Source: Ottelia alismoides (lineage: Eukaryota; Streptophyta; Magnoliopsida; Alismatales; Hydrocharitaceae). From it: a DNA stretch of 64,000 bases. Of this stretch, positions 12,440 to 25,384 are shown in pieces. Both the position numbers and the translations under genes were made by a program. The notes under the pieces are model-generated. The model saw only the letters and a list, made by a program, of their open reading frames with translations. It did no database searches and was not told the origin of the DNA. The DNA is taken from NCBI GenBank assembly GCA_037367405.1, contig JAZKJV010011605.1, forward strand, positions 165,881-229,880, given 5' to 3'. Each line of letters opens with the position of its first letter. Position 1 is the stretch's first letter.

Positions 12440-13880
12440 AAGAATGAGGACGCATTCAAAAAGTGAAAAGACACCCAAGTATGCAATCAGATGGGTGTCA
12501 GCTATCGGGGACAAGAGATCGAAAACTAAACCAGGGACCGGTAGCGAATGCAAAACATCGGCTCATAAGGAAGGAATGGGAGATCATAGACGATACCGTA
12601 AGACATGGAGGAAGAAGGAACAGTACAGACTCCTCCAAATCAATCATGGTCTCCAAAAGGTATAAAAAGTAAAGAGAAGGAGACTCTCAATTGTGTGTGG
12701 TGTCCGGTGGTCATAAGATTTGAAAGTCACAAGAATATACCGAACACCGCAAGACATGGCTCAACCCTGTGAGGGTCCTCAAGGTGAGCCAGCACATATG
12801 ATCTCAGAATAATCAGAAGACTCGGCTCTGTGCTCCAACAGATTGGAGACACAACCAGAGAGGAGATCGAGTACACAAATCTGAAGACTCGGCTTCGTGC
12901 TCCAACAGAAAGGATACACCAACAGTGAAGCCAAGTACCATAATATGATGTACTTCCTGCATATAACCCTCGAGGAATAGTGCATACTAGTCAATGAATA
13001 ATCAGAACATAAGCTCACCCTTGCGAGGGTCATCAAGGTGAGCAGTCTCAAAGGAGTCAGATCCATGAGACGGATCAACAGGAACAGTTTTGGTAGGCGA
13101 CAAATCGTCTACCAATAGAAGAGAACGACAGATCAAGAAAATGTGGCAGCGTCTCGCAGACAACCCTTGAGGATCGTACTGCCAACTAAACATCAAATAA
13201 TCAGAGCATAATGGCTAATCCTTGCAAGGACCATCAAGGGGAGCAGACTCAAAGGATTCTACTTAGATAGGTCCCCCAAGATCGATTCAACAAGGTGGTA
13301 GGTACCATAAAATATATTAGACAAATCGATTATGTGCTCCAACAAAAAGGAGACACAATCAACAAGGGGAATTGAGCGTAAAGAAAATGTTGCACTTTCC
13401 CGCAGATAGTCCTTGGGGAACAATGCAAACAAAGCAGTGAATAGTCAGATCAGATCTCATCCCTACGAGGGTCATCAAGGAGAGAGGACTCAAAGGAGTC
13501 AATCAGAATGGTCTCGATAGACAGTAGATTGTCTACAAGCAGAAGAGACTGCATACCTAGAAAGGTGTCATAGTCTCTCGTAGATAACCCTCGGAGAGCA
13601 CTATGAACTAAGCAGTGAATGATCACGAAACGTGAAGCTCATCCTTGCGAGGACCGTCAAGGAGAGAAGACTCAAAGGAGTCCATGAAATTGGCCTCGTA
13701 CACCTATAGATCGGGTGCACAATCAACAGGGAGGCTAAACAGTCAAATCAGATGATGCGGTTTCGGGATCCACTAAGGTGGAGATAGAGTCAGTGTATGA
13801 AACCGATCATAATGAAGGTGTTGCATCCTCCCGCAGATCATCCTCAAGGAGTAATACGAACTAAGTCAATCAAGTCTAGG
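12440..13880. repeat. Diverged tandem repeat within the LARD interior
   Basis: A unit containing ctcatccttgcgagggtc, atcaagg.gag and actcaaaggagtc recurs near 12764, 13013, 13213, 13457 and 13639. A second motif of the type cgcagataaccctcgagga recurs near 12953, 13151, 13396, 13572 and 13828. Spacing is about 180-250 bases and copies are clearly diverged. No reading frame is preserved across units. Confidence 0.65.
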
Positions 13881-16005
13881 GATTGCTGGCACCAAATCTC
13901 AAGTCCTCAAAAGCAATTAATCAATCAAACCTCCAGAGGGCATAAGATCACGTGAGGGACAAAAAATTCAATCTCATCAATAGGAATGCGATCCCTCGAA
14001 CCAATCCAATCAGTTGAGATGGCACCAAATATAGGCATAAATCCTCGAGGTGACACTGGTGGATGATAGAATCATGAGATCAGGGATGTATCAATCAAGA
14101 AAATGAGAGAAATCATGTGGGCTTCGCACACCATTGCATTGAAGTCCAAATGAAGACAGTCAATCGAACTTATAAATCAAGATGGACGGAACCGCAAAAT
14201 AAATAGATCAGTCATAACTCATGAAATCCTCATCGAACCATCAAAGCATATCACATCATCATCCGATGTGCGAGATCAAAATACTCGAATAACAATCACA
14301 CCTAATAATCGTGCATCATCAAAGTCCTCAATAAGCTCCTATGCACGTGTCGGAAGTCAAATCCACCAAGAGTAGGATAGCAATCTCAGCATCCTCAAAA
14401 CATTCCCGACTTACTCCTATAATCAATGTAAGTCAAAATCCTCAATGCGGTCAATGCCGACCAGTACATCAATCCCGGGTAGAAGAAGGGATGATAGGGG
14501 GGACACGAGGAGGGTGGGTGAGATGAAGGTGGACACAGTCAAAATTATGGTTCAAGGAGAGGGTCTCCTCGAACCAGACTAGATGTGGGTGATATGGACA
14601 AGGAGAAAAGCCGTAAAATCCGGCTAACAAGGTGAAGCTCAAGACCCAATATCACGACTCGATGCAAATGAGGAAATGAATATATAAGAGAGGTAGAGAG
14701 ACTCAAATATTAAAAATGATCACTCAAACAGATGGGACTGCAAAAACTCAAGGAGGTGAAAATGCTAATGGACTCAAAATCAATATACAAAGCAAACCCT
14801 TTATTCACCTACTCAACACAGTGAAAACCAAGATGGTCTTTTTATCTTGTCGATTTTAGAGTTAGGTGATCATCACAAAGTTGTACATACCGAAGACAAG
14901 CTTGGAATTTGGGCACTAATCCTTAGTGTGTATGTAGGAATAAAATATGCATACAAGGAGGGGTTGCTCTCCCCAATACAAGGAGTCCATTACATTTTAT
15001 TTTAAGGATCAAGTAGAGTTAGCAGTACTGCTTTTATTTTGGTTATCACTTTTTTTGTTATTTTTCAATGCACGTACCTAACGGGGTTTCCAATTCCATT
15101 AACATCCTAAGTGGTCAAAATCAGAGGGAAAAGATCGGAAAAGACATGCAAGTCGAAAAACGATGATGTATGCAAAGTAAGAAGACTTACAGTGCTTCCT
15201 AGCTCTCTTCATGTGGGATGCATAAAAGAATTGAAAACATATGCTATATGCAAATGTAATCCGATGAAATTACACTAGGTGAGAAATTGCTATTATCGTG
15301 AAGCACAAGATGTTGATTATTCAGAGCCAAACCCTAAAGTCCGATCTTGGAGACATCGCGGTGCTCGCCACAACGGATCCTGCCAGCGATGTATGACATC
15401 TCTTACAGTGCACGGATTCGAATCTAAATAACCAAAATTTATTATTTGACTAAGTCCAAAAGCGATGTATTGGTACAGGTAATTATACTAGGGGCTTTGG
15501 ACATTATTCTGTTAAACAAGCAATTCTTACACTAAGGCTCATTCACACAAAATAATAAAAATAAAATAAAAATAAAAAAGTGTCAAAACCGTCGAGGTCC
15601 CCGAGGGAACAATCCCTCGGGCACTAGACCTCATGAAGTTGGGATGTCTCTGAGAGTCCTAAATTATTACATGCCAAGTGCCACTCTCTCACATAAATAT
15701 ACATAATAAATAAATAATGCAAAATAGACTAGACTGGTCTTCAAAAATTCTTCTCCATTCACCTTTGATGCTCTCTCCTGTCAACCGAGCAAGAAAGGTT
15801 GACTCCGGCTTGCTTGAGTGCACCGGTCCTCATAAGAGGTCCTCCTTCATGCAGCGGTCCCTCGCATCAAAGACAAACAAAGAAGAGGGGTCAGAGCAGT
15901 CAACAATAATATCAAATGAGAATAAAAAATGACAAAAATAAATAAATAAATGTATGAGCAAGAGATAATAGACAAAATAAAATAATCTCCCACTACACGA
16001 CATTG
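13881..16005 (-). other. Leader-side internal region of the LARD-like element, non-coding
   Basis: I see no gene. In element orientation this is the untranslated region downstream of the primer-binding site. It contains a strong short hairpin at about 15600-15621 (CCCGAGGGA, loop of four, TCCCTCGGG), with a weaker outer pairing of GAGGT and ACCTC. Structured leaders with packaging or dimerisation roles are known in retroelements; that role here is only a guess. Confidence 0.5.
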
Positions 16006-16024
16006 CTCCTCGGCAATGACACCA
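16006..16024 (-). other. Primer-binding site, tRNA-Asp type
   Basis: The minus strand reads TGGTGTCATTGCCGAGGAG two bases after the LTR end. The classic plant site complementary to the tRNA-Asp 3' end is TGGCGCCGTTGCCGGGGA, so four or so C/G-to-T/A changes are visible, as expected of decay by methyl-cytosine deamination. This site fixes the element's orientation as minus. Confidence 0.8.
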
Positions 16025-16026
16025 TT

Positions 16027-19000
16027 TGATAAAGAGCAGATTATCCGAGGGTTTGTTAATCAAACTCAATTAGCATCGTTGATGTGACCTCTCGAGAAAA
16101 CCCTACTTTAATCAGCAATTAACCCAAAATAAGAATCAAATAATGAAGTATCAAAAATGTGGAGTTAAAATTTATTACAACTCTACAACAAATGTGTATA
16201 GGTGTAAGTACATTTAGAGGTCGAATACAGGGAACAAACAGGAGGAGGAGGCAAAATGCAATGCTCAAAAATTCTGTCATGTATCTCTTATTCCATTTTA
16301 TTGTTTTTATGGATTTTTAATTTTATATTTTATATTTTATTTTTGATTTTATAATTTTGTATTTTCTTTTTTATTTTTCATTTTTTATATTTTCCTTTTC
16401 ATTTAAATATAATATATATAAGATATGTATATATATGCGTGTGTATAGGTATAAGTATAATATAAGATATATATAGATACTATAAATACATAAATATGTA
16501 AAAATAGGTAGAATACATCAAATACAATGTTTTGTAAATTTATATTTTTTTAATTTTTTAGTTATTTTTTGGACTTTTTGCTAAATTTTATAAATTTTTA
16601 AAGTCAAGAATATCCCAAATAAGGCATTAAATAAAATACCTAAACTTGATTTGGGTTTTAAAAATAGTAAGTTATTCCCAAAATTACCTAAACCAATTTT
16701 AGTATATAAATATTTATTTAAATAAAATTATAAAATAGGAAAACATATTTTTGGATTATTTAAGGAATTTTCATATTTTTATGAAGGATTTTAGGATTTT
16801 TTATTTTTAAGGTTTTTGTTTTTTAATTTTTAGGATTTTATTTTCTGGACTCGATACATAAATATATAAACCATATATAATTTTTTTGTATTTTCAAAAA
16901 CATTTTGATATTTCTTGGTAAGTTAAACAGGAATATATGTGCTCTTTTTCATTTTTAATAAAATAGATTAAATGCAAAAAATGCCAAATGAAATATGGGC
17001 GTGAAAGCATAATTCATGGAGCATCTAACCTATTTTGGGATTTTTCGGACCACATTAGACATTTTTAATAAATAGATAAAAACATCAAAAATATATATCC
17101 AGGTCGGGGCATAAATGCAATAAGAATAAACATCAAGGGTTCATCTAAAAATGCGCCAACGTAATAAAGCATTTTTTTAATTTTTAAAGACCATTTTATA
17201 ATTACAAAATTTGCCAAGGTATGCATGCAATTTACCCATCATGTGAGACTACACGTGACGCAACCTAGGAAGGACCAAAATACAAATATTAGAAAGTCCA
17301 GGGGGCTTCCAACAATTTTTACAAAATATACGACGTTTATTTTATTGGACCATTTATAAATACAAAACTCGTAGGGGTGTCCCTGCATTTGCCCAACTCA
17401 CGTGGGACGACAAGTAAGCTGAGCTGGACTGGACCCAAATGTAATTTAAATAAATACAGAGGGTCATATGCAAAATCTCCACTTTATTTTAAACGGCTAA
17501 CTTTATTTACATGACTAAATAGTAAATCACAAAAAAGTGGGGCGAGGATGTGCAATTTACCCCATAATAGACGCGATCAGACGGCTAAGATTTCTTCACT
17601 TAAACACAAAGCGAGCATCCAATGGCTGATACCGCTTTGTGGATCGACAGTAACGATTAGATTGCATCGAGCATCTGATTGCTGATGCGTGGCGCGATCC
17701 AACGGCTCTGCTGCGACCTGGAGCCGCCTTCTTCATCCAACGACGATGGAGGGGCCTGGAAGAACTAGGGAGGAACTCGCCACTGGTGAGTTTCTTCCGA
17801 CGAAATCTCCCTCTACCACTGGTCTTTGTAGCTCCAGAGGGTCTTAAAGGCTTCCTAGCAAGTATCTTTAACAGTTGGAGGCATCAGAATGGCAGAGCTT
17901 CGTTGGAGCGCCACCACGAGGTCAAAGAAGATGCAGCGCTCTAGGAACCTCCAGCGATCTTCGAAATCTCCTCCTGGTGCATATTTGCGCCTCTATTCTA
18001 CACATGAAACAGAGGGACCGAGGGCAAAATGCCTCGACCCCGTTAAACTGTGAGATGAAGCATAGGGGGTCGTGGTGGAGCTCCTCCGGCATGCGGCGGA
18101 GATGAAGGAGCAAAGATCTGATCTTGAAGGGATCAGTTGAATGGAGTGGGACGAGGCATGGGGAAATGGTAAGAGAAGGAAATGGAGGTGGTCAGCGGGC
18201 AGAAAACAGGTGAAATCATTCGCCGGAGCGGAGCTCAGGCGAACTACGAAAGGCCCTAATTACGCTAAACCTACGGGCTAAAAACTAATCTAATGACATA
18301 ATTAAAATGTAGGAATAAAATGTTACCTAAGAATGATAAAATGCGCAGCTCTTACCTGCTGACGAAGGCAAGGAGCAGAGGTTGCCAGTGATTGCGGCCT
18401 TGGGCGCATGTCCTCCTCTGTGAGCCCTAGACACCTCAGGGGACTCCCCCTTTCACTGGGATACGCACTTTGGCCAAGATGTGGCAGCTCTAGGGCTTGA
18501 AGATGGCCAAAATTGCATGGAGGAGAAGATGGAGTCATTTATAGACATTAAGGGGTGCCCTTATTGAGTGGCCGAAAGCAAAGAAACGATGATATGTACA
18601 AGTGATCTATGGAGGTGGCGTGGATCAAGATGTATTTAGGAGTAATTTTCGTGAAGAGATGGAAGTCAATAGATGGATGGATCATCCACGAAAAATGCAA
18701 GAAAAGCGGGGAGTTGACAGATTTGACAGAGTCAGGAGCGTAGGGGGTAGTTGGTCCACGCAGGCGCATAAGAAGACAAAACAACATTTTTATTAAAGAA
18801 TAATTAATTTAAAATAGTAAATGATTTTATTAATTTTTTTATATAAAATAAAAAATGTTTATTATTTAATGTAGTATTTTATTATGATTTTTATTTACTT
18901 TTAGTGTATTTTATTAGTAGTTAGTTTTTAATAGTGTATTTATAGGTATATTTGCCTATATTTTATACATTTTTATTTTTATTTTGTATATTTTATTTTA

Positions 19001-20090
19001 TTCTTTTATTTTATATATTTATAACTTATTTTTATGAGTATAAATATATTTTTATTTCATTTTTATGATATTGTTTGTATACGTAAATAAATAGATATGT
19101 ATATTTTATTGGTATATTTATAGGTATTTTACCTATGTGTTGCATCATGCTCTTATTTTAATTTATTTTAATGAGTTTTATTTTGGTTTTGTATTTTTAA
19201 TAGAATATGAATAATATTTCAAATTTTAAAACATATTAATTGAATACAGGATAAAGGAATAGGGTTCCCTTTTATTTATATACAGGTATAATTGTAGATA
19301 TCTTGTATATATATTTATATGGACATATTTTATTTTTCATTTTCTTTTCAGTTTGATTCTAGTTTTAATATACACATATGTTGTAAATAATATTTACAAA
19401 TTTTAAAAAATATAAATTTGTAAAAATAACAGAAAATGAATAGATTGATTATTTTAATCAAATATAATGTACAATAGGGGTTAAAAACCTAACTTTCATA
19501 CAATAGCTCCAAAAAATATAAAACCACTACCATTAAATATCTTGTGAAAAGTTATATACAATTTAGAGTGATTTTGATATGTTTTGAGTTTTTATTTGAA
19601 AGATATTGTAAAGTTTGGTTTTTGGCTTTTTATTTTATGTATAAAATGAACATTGTATATTAATTTTGTATAAACTCGATTTTGTATTTTTATTTACATT
19701 ATTATCTACAACTTTCATGAATAAAGTTTCTTCATTTGATGAATAAATAATAAAGAATAAAATAGGTGTCAAAAAATGCATAAATAATGGATAAAAGAAT
19801 TGAGTTTTATTGTATCTTTAGCCCTTATCTCCCCCTACTTTATTCCTTGTCGATTAACTCAATTTTTGACTTGGTCTCGGGGTTTAGGGTCCTAAAATAT
19901 CTTCAATATTTTATTCTTTTTCTTTTCTTCTCTTTATTCTATAATTTTTCCATTAAAATCTTATTTTATGTACAAATAATACAATAAATAATGAATGCTA
20001 TTATGTGCGAATTTATGCTATTTACATGCATTAACTAGGGTTTTTAAGGCCAAAATGATAGAATAAAAGTGATGAAACGGAGATTCATCA
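16027..20090 (-). repeat. Right LTR (5' LTR in element orientation), complete, 4064 bp
   Basis: It starts TGATAAAG and ends GATTCATCA. It is homologous to 1-3961 throughout. The TATA box is at about 18537-18546 on the minus strand. The edges are AT-rich and the middle (17230-18790) is closer to balanced composition. Small open frames inside are not shared with the left LTR. Confidence 0.85.
18537..18546 (-). promoter_or_regulatory. LTR TATA box (right LTR)
   Basis: The minus strand reads TCTATAAATG at the place equivalent to 2381-2390. In the 5' LTR this would be the element's own promoter, driving transcription leftwards through the primer-binding site. Confidence 0.5.
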
Positions 20091-20661
20091 ATCGCATAAG
20101 ATCTTCTTGAATTATAATTCCTCTCCTGGTTCCTTACTCATATAATGGTTTTGTGCTTTTATCGGAATCTTATCCTTACAATAGGGATCAAATATTCTTC
20201 TTCTTTTTTTTTGTGTGCCTACGAAGTGCCTCTCCACTGCTCCTCCAAATAGAGTAGGGGTAAAAAATTTTATGGACTGATGGCATCTAGACACTTTCTT
20301 ATGAGGGTGAATAGAACCCTCAACTCTAGCATCCATGGGTCTGGATAACTTTGATCTTTCGTTATGGCATTGAGTCTTCTCTCTAATGCCTATTATCTAT
20401 GACCATCTCAAGGGTCGTCACTATCAAAGTTGCTAATTGCCTAGACACATCTTGGTCTGCCATGATCATGGGATGAATCAATGCCAAATGTTAGGTCTTA
20501 TATGTTTAAGCATGATGTACATAAAGGACAATGACTTGTGAATGATATTGCAGTCTCATATTAAGATCAAAGGATCTTAAAACCACCCTAATTTCTAAAT
20601 ACCACTCATGATTATCAATTACTAAGTAAATTACTGGACTAATCAAGCTCTGATACCAAAC
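20091..20661 (-). pseudogene. Leader and decayed gag start of a Del/Tekay-like element
   Basis: Minus-strand sequence downstream of an iMet primer-binding site (20647-20658, TGGTATCAGAGC on the minus strand). A methionine-initiated stretch (MADQDVSRQLATLIV) is followed by several stops and by a stretch around 20112-20336 that weakly resembles the start of a gypsy gag. The sequence is cut at 20090/20091 by the LARD-like element, so the rest of this element presumably lies left of the window. Assignment to Del/Tekay rests on the LTR ends and primer site rather than on protein similarity. Confidence 0.5.
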
Positions 20662-22659
20662 TGTCACGACCCCAATTCTGGGCCGTAGGATCCTCCCATA
20701 TCCGGATATGGTTACTCAGCAATAATTTATTCATCAATCGAAACTAACATTCATAAACAAACTGCAAATAAAAATACTCAGAAAGAAGTATTTAAAACTT
20801 TTTCATTCACAAAATAAAGTTTACGTGATCCACTGTCCTACTACAATTATTTACATGTACATCAGCTAGAAGGAAATACACAGAAAGATTACCAACTACC
20901 TTATAGGCTAAAGCTAATGTGGTTGTCTGGATTGGTAAAGTCCTTGCGATGATTCACCGATACCTGTTGGGTTTTCCATAAATCATAAAATAATAATTAG
21001 CGAATGCTAAGTAACGAAGAATAGAAAAGCAGACAAAATGGTGTACTTTTGCAAAACTTGTTGTCGTGAAAAGTTATATTCGTTCTCATTAATTTAAATC
21101 ATATTCCTTCTATTCCACATCAGAGACTAGTCTAGGGTAACCCCACTATTCTTGGACTCCGAAGCTGTGGACACTTCGGGATTGGAGAGTATGTTGATCT
21201 GGTGAGCTTATACTGCTACACGTTGCCTCAACCAATCCTTCAATACTATCCTGAAAATTTTTATTTTCTTTTATTAACCATGGTTTCAAACCCTCGGTCT
21301 GGAAAACAAAGAAGCACACCATCCTCGAGGACCCGTTTGCTTAAAACCTCAAGCTAACCTTTAATCACATAACCTAGCGGCTTTAAATACATGTTATCAT
21401 GACTCAGCCGCTATTGAACCACCCGTGCCTCCATATGGCACGACCACATTTTCTATCGTTCAACCCGAATATATTGGCACATGATATCACGCGTTGGAAA
21501 TCATTCATTTCGTATGCACTTATCATAACAAGGCAACCATGTACCACCTAGGTAGCGTAAAGCCAATACATGCTCCTTCCAACAAACCTACAGGTTGCAT
21601 GTCCGACTTGTAGTTCTACTCCTAGTCGTTCTTGATGTAACACGTGATCCTTTTCAGGATCTAAACCAACAAACGTCAATTCTCATGATATAATTCCTCA
21701 GTTCAACCTTAAATTTGCATAAACATAAAATACTGAGTATAGACTTACACATATATTAATTCATATATTTATATACTCATATTTATGTTCGTTTTAACTT
21801 TAAACCATAACTTTCCAAGCCACTACATCCATGTGATGTTTAGACCTTATTTTAGTTGAAATCACAAAGCAACTTTTCATATTTTCTCTCAAAATAGCCA
21901 AATTAGGGTTCTTCGTAGCAAAAACATAAGTAAAAAATTTTAATGATCTCATATGAAAAGTCAACAACAAAAGGAAGGATTTCGTTACCTTATCGAGCTC
22001 TCTCTCGCACGTATACAGTGCTTTATCGTGATTCTTTTTCAAAAAGAAAGATGTGTATATCCTGAAATGATTTGATTTCATTTTCATATAAAAAATGCTA
22101 AGAACGTGCCAAGAACACGAAGAACGGATGAAGAACGCGAATAACTCACGAAGAACACAAAGAACATAAATTCTCTTAAAATTTCGGCAGAGCCTCCCCT
22201 TATACAGGGTGATATTTCTAAGAAAAATTTGGCAGAGTTTCCCCTTATTATAGGATATATTTCTAGAAAAATTTCGACAGAGTTTCCCCTTATATCGGTA
22301 CATATTTAAAAGAAAAACAAAAAAGAGTCTCTTCTATAAAATCGTCGAGAGGAAAACAACATCGAAACTGAAAATATAAAATCAAACAATAAGAGATGAA
22401 GAATCGGTAGACGCCACGCATCTTAGGTGAGTGAAGGTGTGGCGAATCACAGGGTTCACTGACGTCCATAGCCGCTTGCACCTAAGTAGAGTATTACACA
22501 GATTTCTCCATTAAAATAACTATAAAAGCGGAAAATAAAGAATAGAACCATAAAAAATGGAGAATCGGTAGACACCACGTGTCTTAGGTGAGTGACGGTG
22601 TGACGAATCACATGGTTCACTAGCGTGCATGGTCCCTCGCATCTAAGTAGGGTGTTACA
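20662..22659 (-). repeat. LTR of a Del/Tekay-like gypsy element
   Basis: The + strand begins TGTCACGACCCC next to the primer site and ends GGGTGTTACA, which on the minus strand is the familiar TGTAACACCC start of Del/Tekay-type LTRs. It carries three ~45-bp imperfect tandem copies (22180-22312) of a tTTCGGCAGAGtcTCCCCTta motif that is common in LTRs of this type. The outer end could instead be at 22498, since the terminal block is duplicated (see 22401-22672). Confidence 0.65.
22180..22312 (-). repeat. Three-copy ~45-bp minisatellite inside the LTR
   Basis: Copies begin near 22181, 22227 and 22271. In one minus-strand frame they encode three repeats of the form YKGKLCRNF, which is a by-product of the DNA repeat; the frame has no other support. 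Confidence 0.6.
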
Positions 22660-22672
22660 CATATTTCTCCTT
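22401..22672. repeat. Tandem duplication of the LTR terminal block (period 161 bp)
   Basis: 22401-22511 and 22562-22672 share gaatcggtagac, cttaggtgagtg, cgaatcac.gggttcac and the terminal taagtag.gt.ttacac. Either end could serve as the LTR terminus. Confidence 0.65.
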
Positions 22673-23655
22673 GAACCACAACAGAAAATGAATCAGAAAG
22701 AAGATGAATTGAAAAGCAAACTGGAAAAAGAACATGAATCGAAACGAAGCCAACTAGAAGAGGATCGTACCTTTCTCCTCCTCATTCTCCTGACAGTGCT
22801 TCGCTAGCGCTACTTCCCCACCTTCCTCTCCTCCTCCTGATCTCTTGACCCTAGCCCTTGGGGTGGTGGTGGTAGTGGAATCGTAGAGAATGAATGGATG
22901 TGGGGGTATTTATAGGCTCTAGAAAAACCACTAACTATGCTTAATAAGCCATGGTTTAGCCCTTAATTGTGATTAATGAACCATGATTTTGTCCAAAGCT
23001 TATCCGAAACTTAGGGCTTAAGTTAGAACTATCTAGAATATTCTGGATTCGCTAATGATGCTTAATTAGCACTGATCATGACTAACTTTTGCTTATCATA
23101 GTTTAACTCTCGCTAATCATAATTTAACTTTCACGACTTACGTTAATTCTGTTGATCTTTTATTAGTGTTTGCTAATGTTGATTAATGGTCCTTGATTCA
23201 TCATTAGTTTCCTTATTCACGATTAATTGGTTTTAATGACGATCACTAAGATTTAATGACATCTTAAGCCTCCTTACTTCTCTTTCTTCTTAAAATCATA
23301 ACAATTCGAAACAAAAGTCTGATTTACACGAAACAAATTCCATTGGTTTCCTCTTGACGAACCGAATCTTATGATACAAGATTCGAGAGATGCTAATTTC
23401 AAGGCTTTACAATAACTCCGATGACATATGGAAATCAACTGACTCGCATGCTTCATCTTCTTCCTATCAAAACACTCTCTAACATGATTCTTCTAAGGAT
23501 AACACTGATGACAGATGGAACTCGTCTGCTTCATCTTCTTTCAATCATTATGACCTCCTACCAAAGGCTCACACAAAGATCTGCCGAAAACTTCCTTAAT
23601 CATCGGCAAACCTACCTCCCTCCCGACCCCATTGGTTCCCTTGTACTTCTTCTTC
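22673..23655. other. Unassigned LTR-like sequence
   Basis: No gene is evident. It contains a minus-strand TATA-like CCTATAAATACCC (about 22908-22920) and a short duplicated stretch rich in cttcatcttctt (23405-23545). It could be a further LTR fragment, either the outer part of the Del/Tekay-like LTR or part of the element whose 3' end follows. Confidence 0.35.
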
Positions 23656-25384
23656 CTCTACTTAGGCCAAGACCTAACTATAGGGGGGGCCGATGACATA
23701 TGTATATATCACTCTCCTCATCCACGTATGCCTTAATCCCCCCATTTCCACCTTTCTTTCATACTTAGGTTGACCAAAGCCTAAGTATAGCGGAACCCGA
23801 TGCCACTGTATATATTCTCCTCATTCAGATTTCACATCCTCATCCACCTCATTCTTTGCTCTACTTCAATACTTAGACTATTCACAACCTAAGTATAGGG
23901 GGGCTTATCTTTTTCCTTTTTTTACTCTCTTACGCTTAACCCAAGCTATGTCCTCCCTGCGCTTCTGGTGCTCTGAGGACATAGCGCTCGCTAAGTATAA
24001 GGGGTGTGTATATACTATGTATATATTTTACCCATAGCGCATACTTTCACATAAGTCTATATTCTTATTTACGAGGTGGGAAACTAACTTACAAAATGTA
24101 TAGAAAAACTAACTAACTTTGTGGTTTGTGCAACTACACTGCATGTGTAACCTAAGTTTTGAAAAAAAGACTTCTTATCTTTTTTGAAAAAAAACTTGCA
24201 TTAAAAAAATATGCTCAAAAAATTAATTAAAAAACTTGTTTGCATTCACATATCTGCACTTCATCCAGCATTTTATACATCTGTGAAAAGCCCTTGGGTT
24301 TTGAACCGAGTTACGAGCAAAAACTGAGAGTGGTCTTGACTTGACCTTAATCCACCTAATTTTTAAAGGAACTTCACTGAGAAAGAAGATTTTAGAAGCT
24401 TCGGATATTTAACTTAATTCTTCGAGTTTCACATGACAATGTGTAGACTTTGACTCTTAGTGTCTAAACTGGTCGCCTCATTCTGGGTACGACTTCTGAA
24501 TAGGGAATTAATTTGTACTCTCGCACTGTGCATTTAGCTTAACTCAGATGGGGTGTTGAAAGACTATGCGAGTCTCTTTTATGGTAACATGGGTATCTAA
24601 AGATAATAGCTACCAAAAATCCAAATAAAAAGAAACCAACTACCAAATAAATATTTGACCAAAAAGGTCCAAGCTTCAAGAAAACTTGTAGATCTTGGTG
24701 GAGACTTTTCTAAACTGGTCGGATTCACAAGGAGAGGTGACTACACTAGTTACCCTCCAGTTCTTTTCCCCTTCTTCTAATTTCTCTCCCTTTTTTTATT
24801 GTGAACGCAACGCGATAAACCTTAGAAGGAAATACCTGACTCTCCGAGGACGAGTTATTGGGAGAGGAGTTTGCATGGTAGTCCGACATTCTTAATGGGA
24901 AGAGTTAAAATCTTTCATACACATGAGTCTATTGTTCAATATTTATGGGGTATGCTTTGGGAAGAAAATTGATCTAAGATGACTTTTGAGCCAAAATTGT
25001 GACAATGATGTATGGAACTTAGAGGCTGTTGATTTAAAAACCCTAATTCTCATAGGAGTTCCTCCAAACTAATAAGCCAAAGTTTGGGTTTAGCTCTACT
25101 TTCACCTTCTGCTCATGATCTTGGTATGTGATCGAATCTCATTTCACCTCATTGCATTCTCTAGATGCTCGGGGATGGGCATGGTTTAAGTATAGTGGGA
25201 TCCATCACTCTAAAAGTGATTTATTAAGCTTAGTTTCTCAAAATTCATCTGCATTTTTATCAATTATCTTGTGTATAAATAATAAACACATTTTATTGCT
25301 CATAATTGCATAAAATAAGAAGTCAAAAATCACAACCCGATTGACTTGTAAAATAAGTTAACTTCCTTGATTTTTAATTAATTC
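23656..25384 (+). mobile_element. 3' fragment of an element related to the LARD at 1-20090, opposite orientation
   Basis: Four polypurine-tract hairpins lie at 23656-23689, 23761-23790, 23869-23903 and 23933-24004, now with AAGTATAGGGGGG on the + strand. The sequence around 23933-24060 is the reverse complement of the 5795-5885 type. Downstream, AAGTATAGTGGGA at 25188-25200 is the likely true polypurine tract, followed by a short AT-rich LTR start resembling the minus strand of the LARD LTR (ending about 25330-25384). The 5' part and most of the 3' LTR are absent. Confidence 0.55.

Larger units (their letters stand above)
1..20090 (-). mobile_element. LARD-like non-autonomous LTR retrotransposon (~20 kb, left ~130 bp outside window)
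   Basis: Two ~4 kb direct repeats (1-3961 and 16027-20090) flank an internal region with no gag-pol reading frame. Orientation is fixed by three independent signs on the minus strand: a primer-binding site complementary to the 3' end of tRNA-Asp just inside the right LTR (16006-16024), a polypurine tract just inside the left LTR (3962-3974), and a TATA box in each LTR. Both LTR copies start TG and end CA. After subtracting the nested element at 6225-12044 the internal region is about 6.2 kb. Long LTRs with a non-coding interior match the LARD class; the tRNA-Asp primer is typical of the Athila/Tat gypsy lineages, so mobilisation by such a partner is an inference. The LTRs differ at very roughly one base in ten in the stretches I compared, suggesting an old insertion. 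The left TSD lies outside the window; the 5 bases right of the element are atcgc. Confidence 0.82.

Noticed and set aside
20647..20658. tRNA-like match (initiator Met) and similar strings at 16006, 26437 and 37650
   Set aside because: These are primer-binding sites complementary to tRNA 3' ends, not tRNA genes; no cloverleaf was seen nearby.
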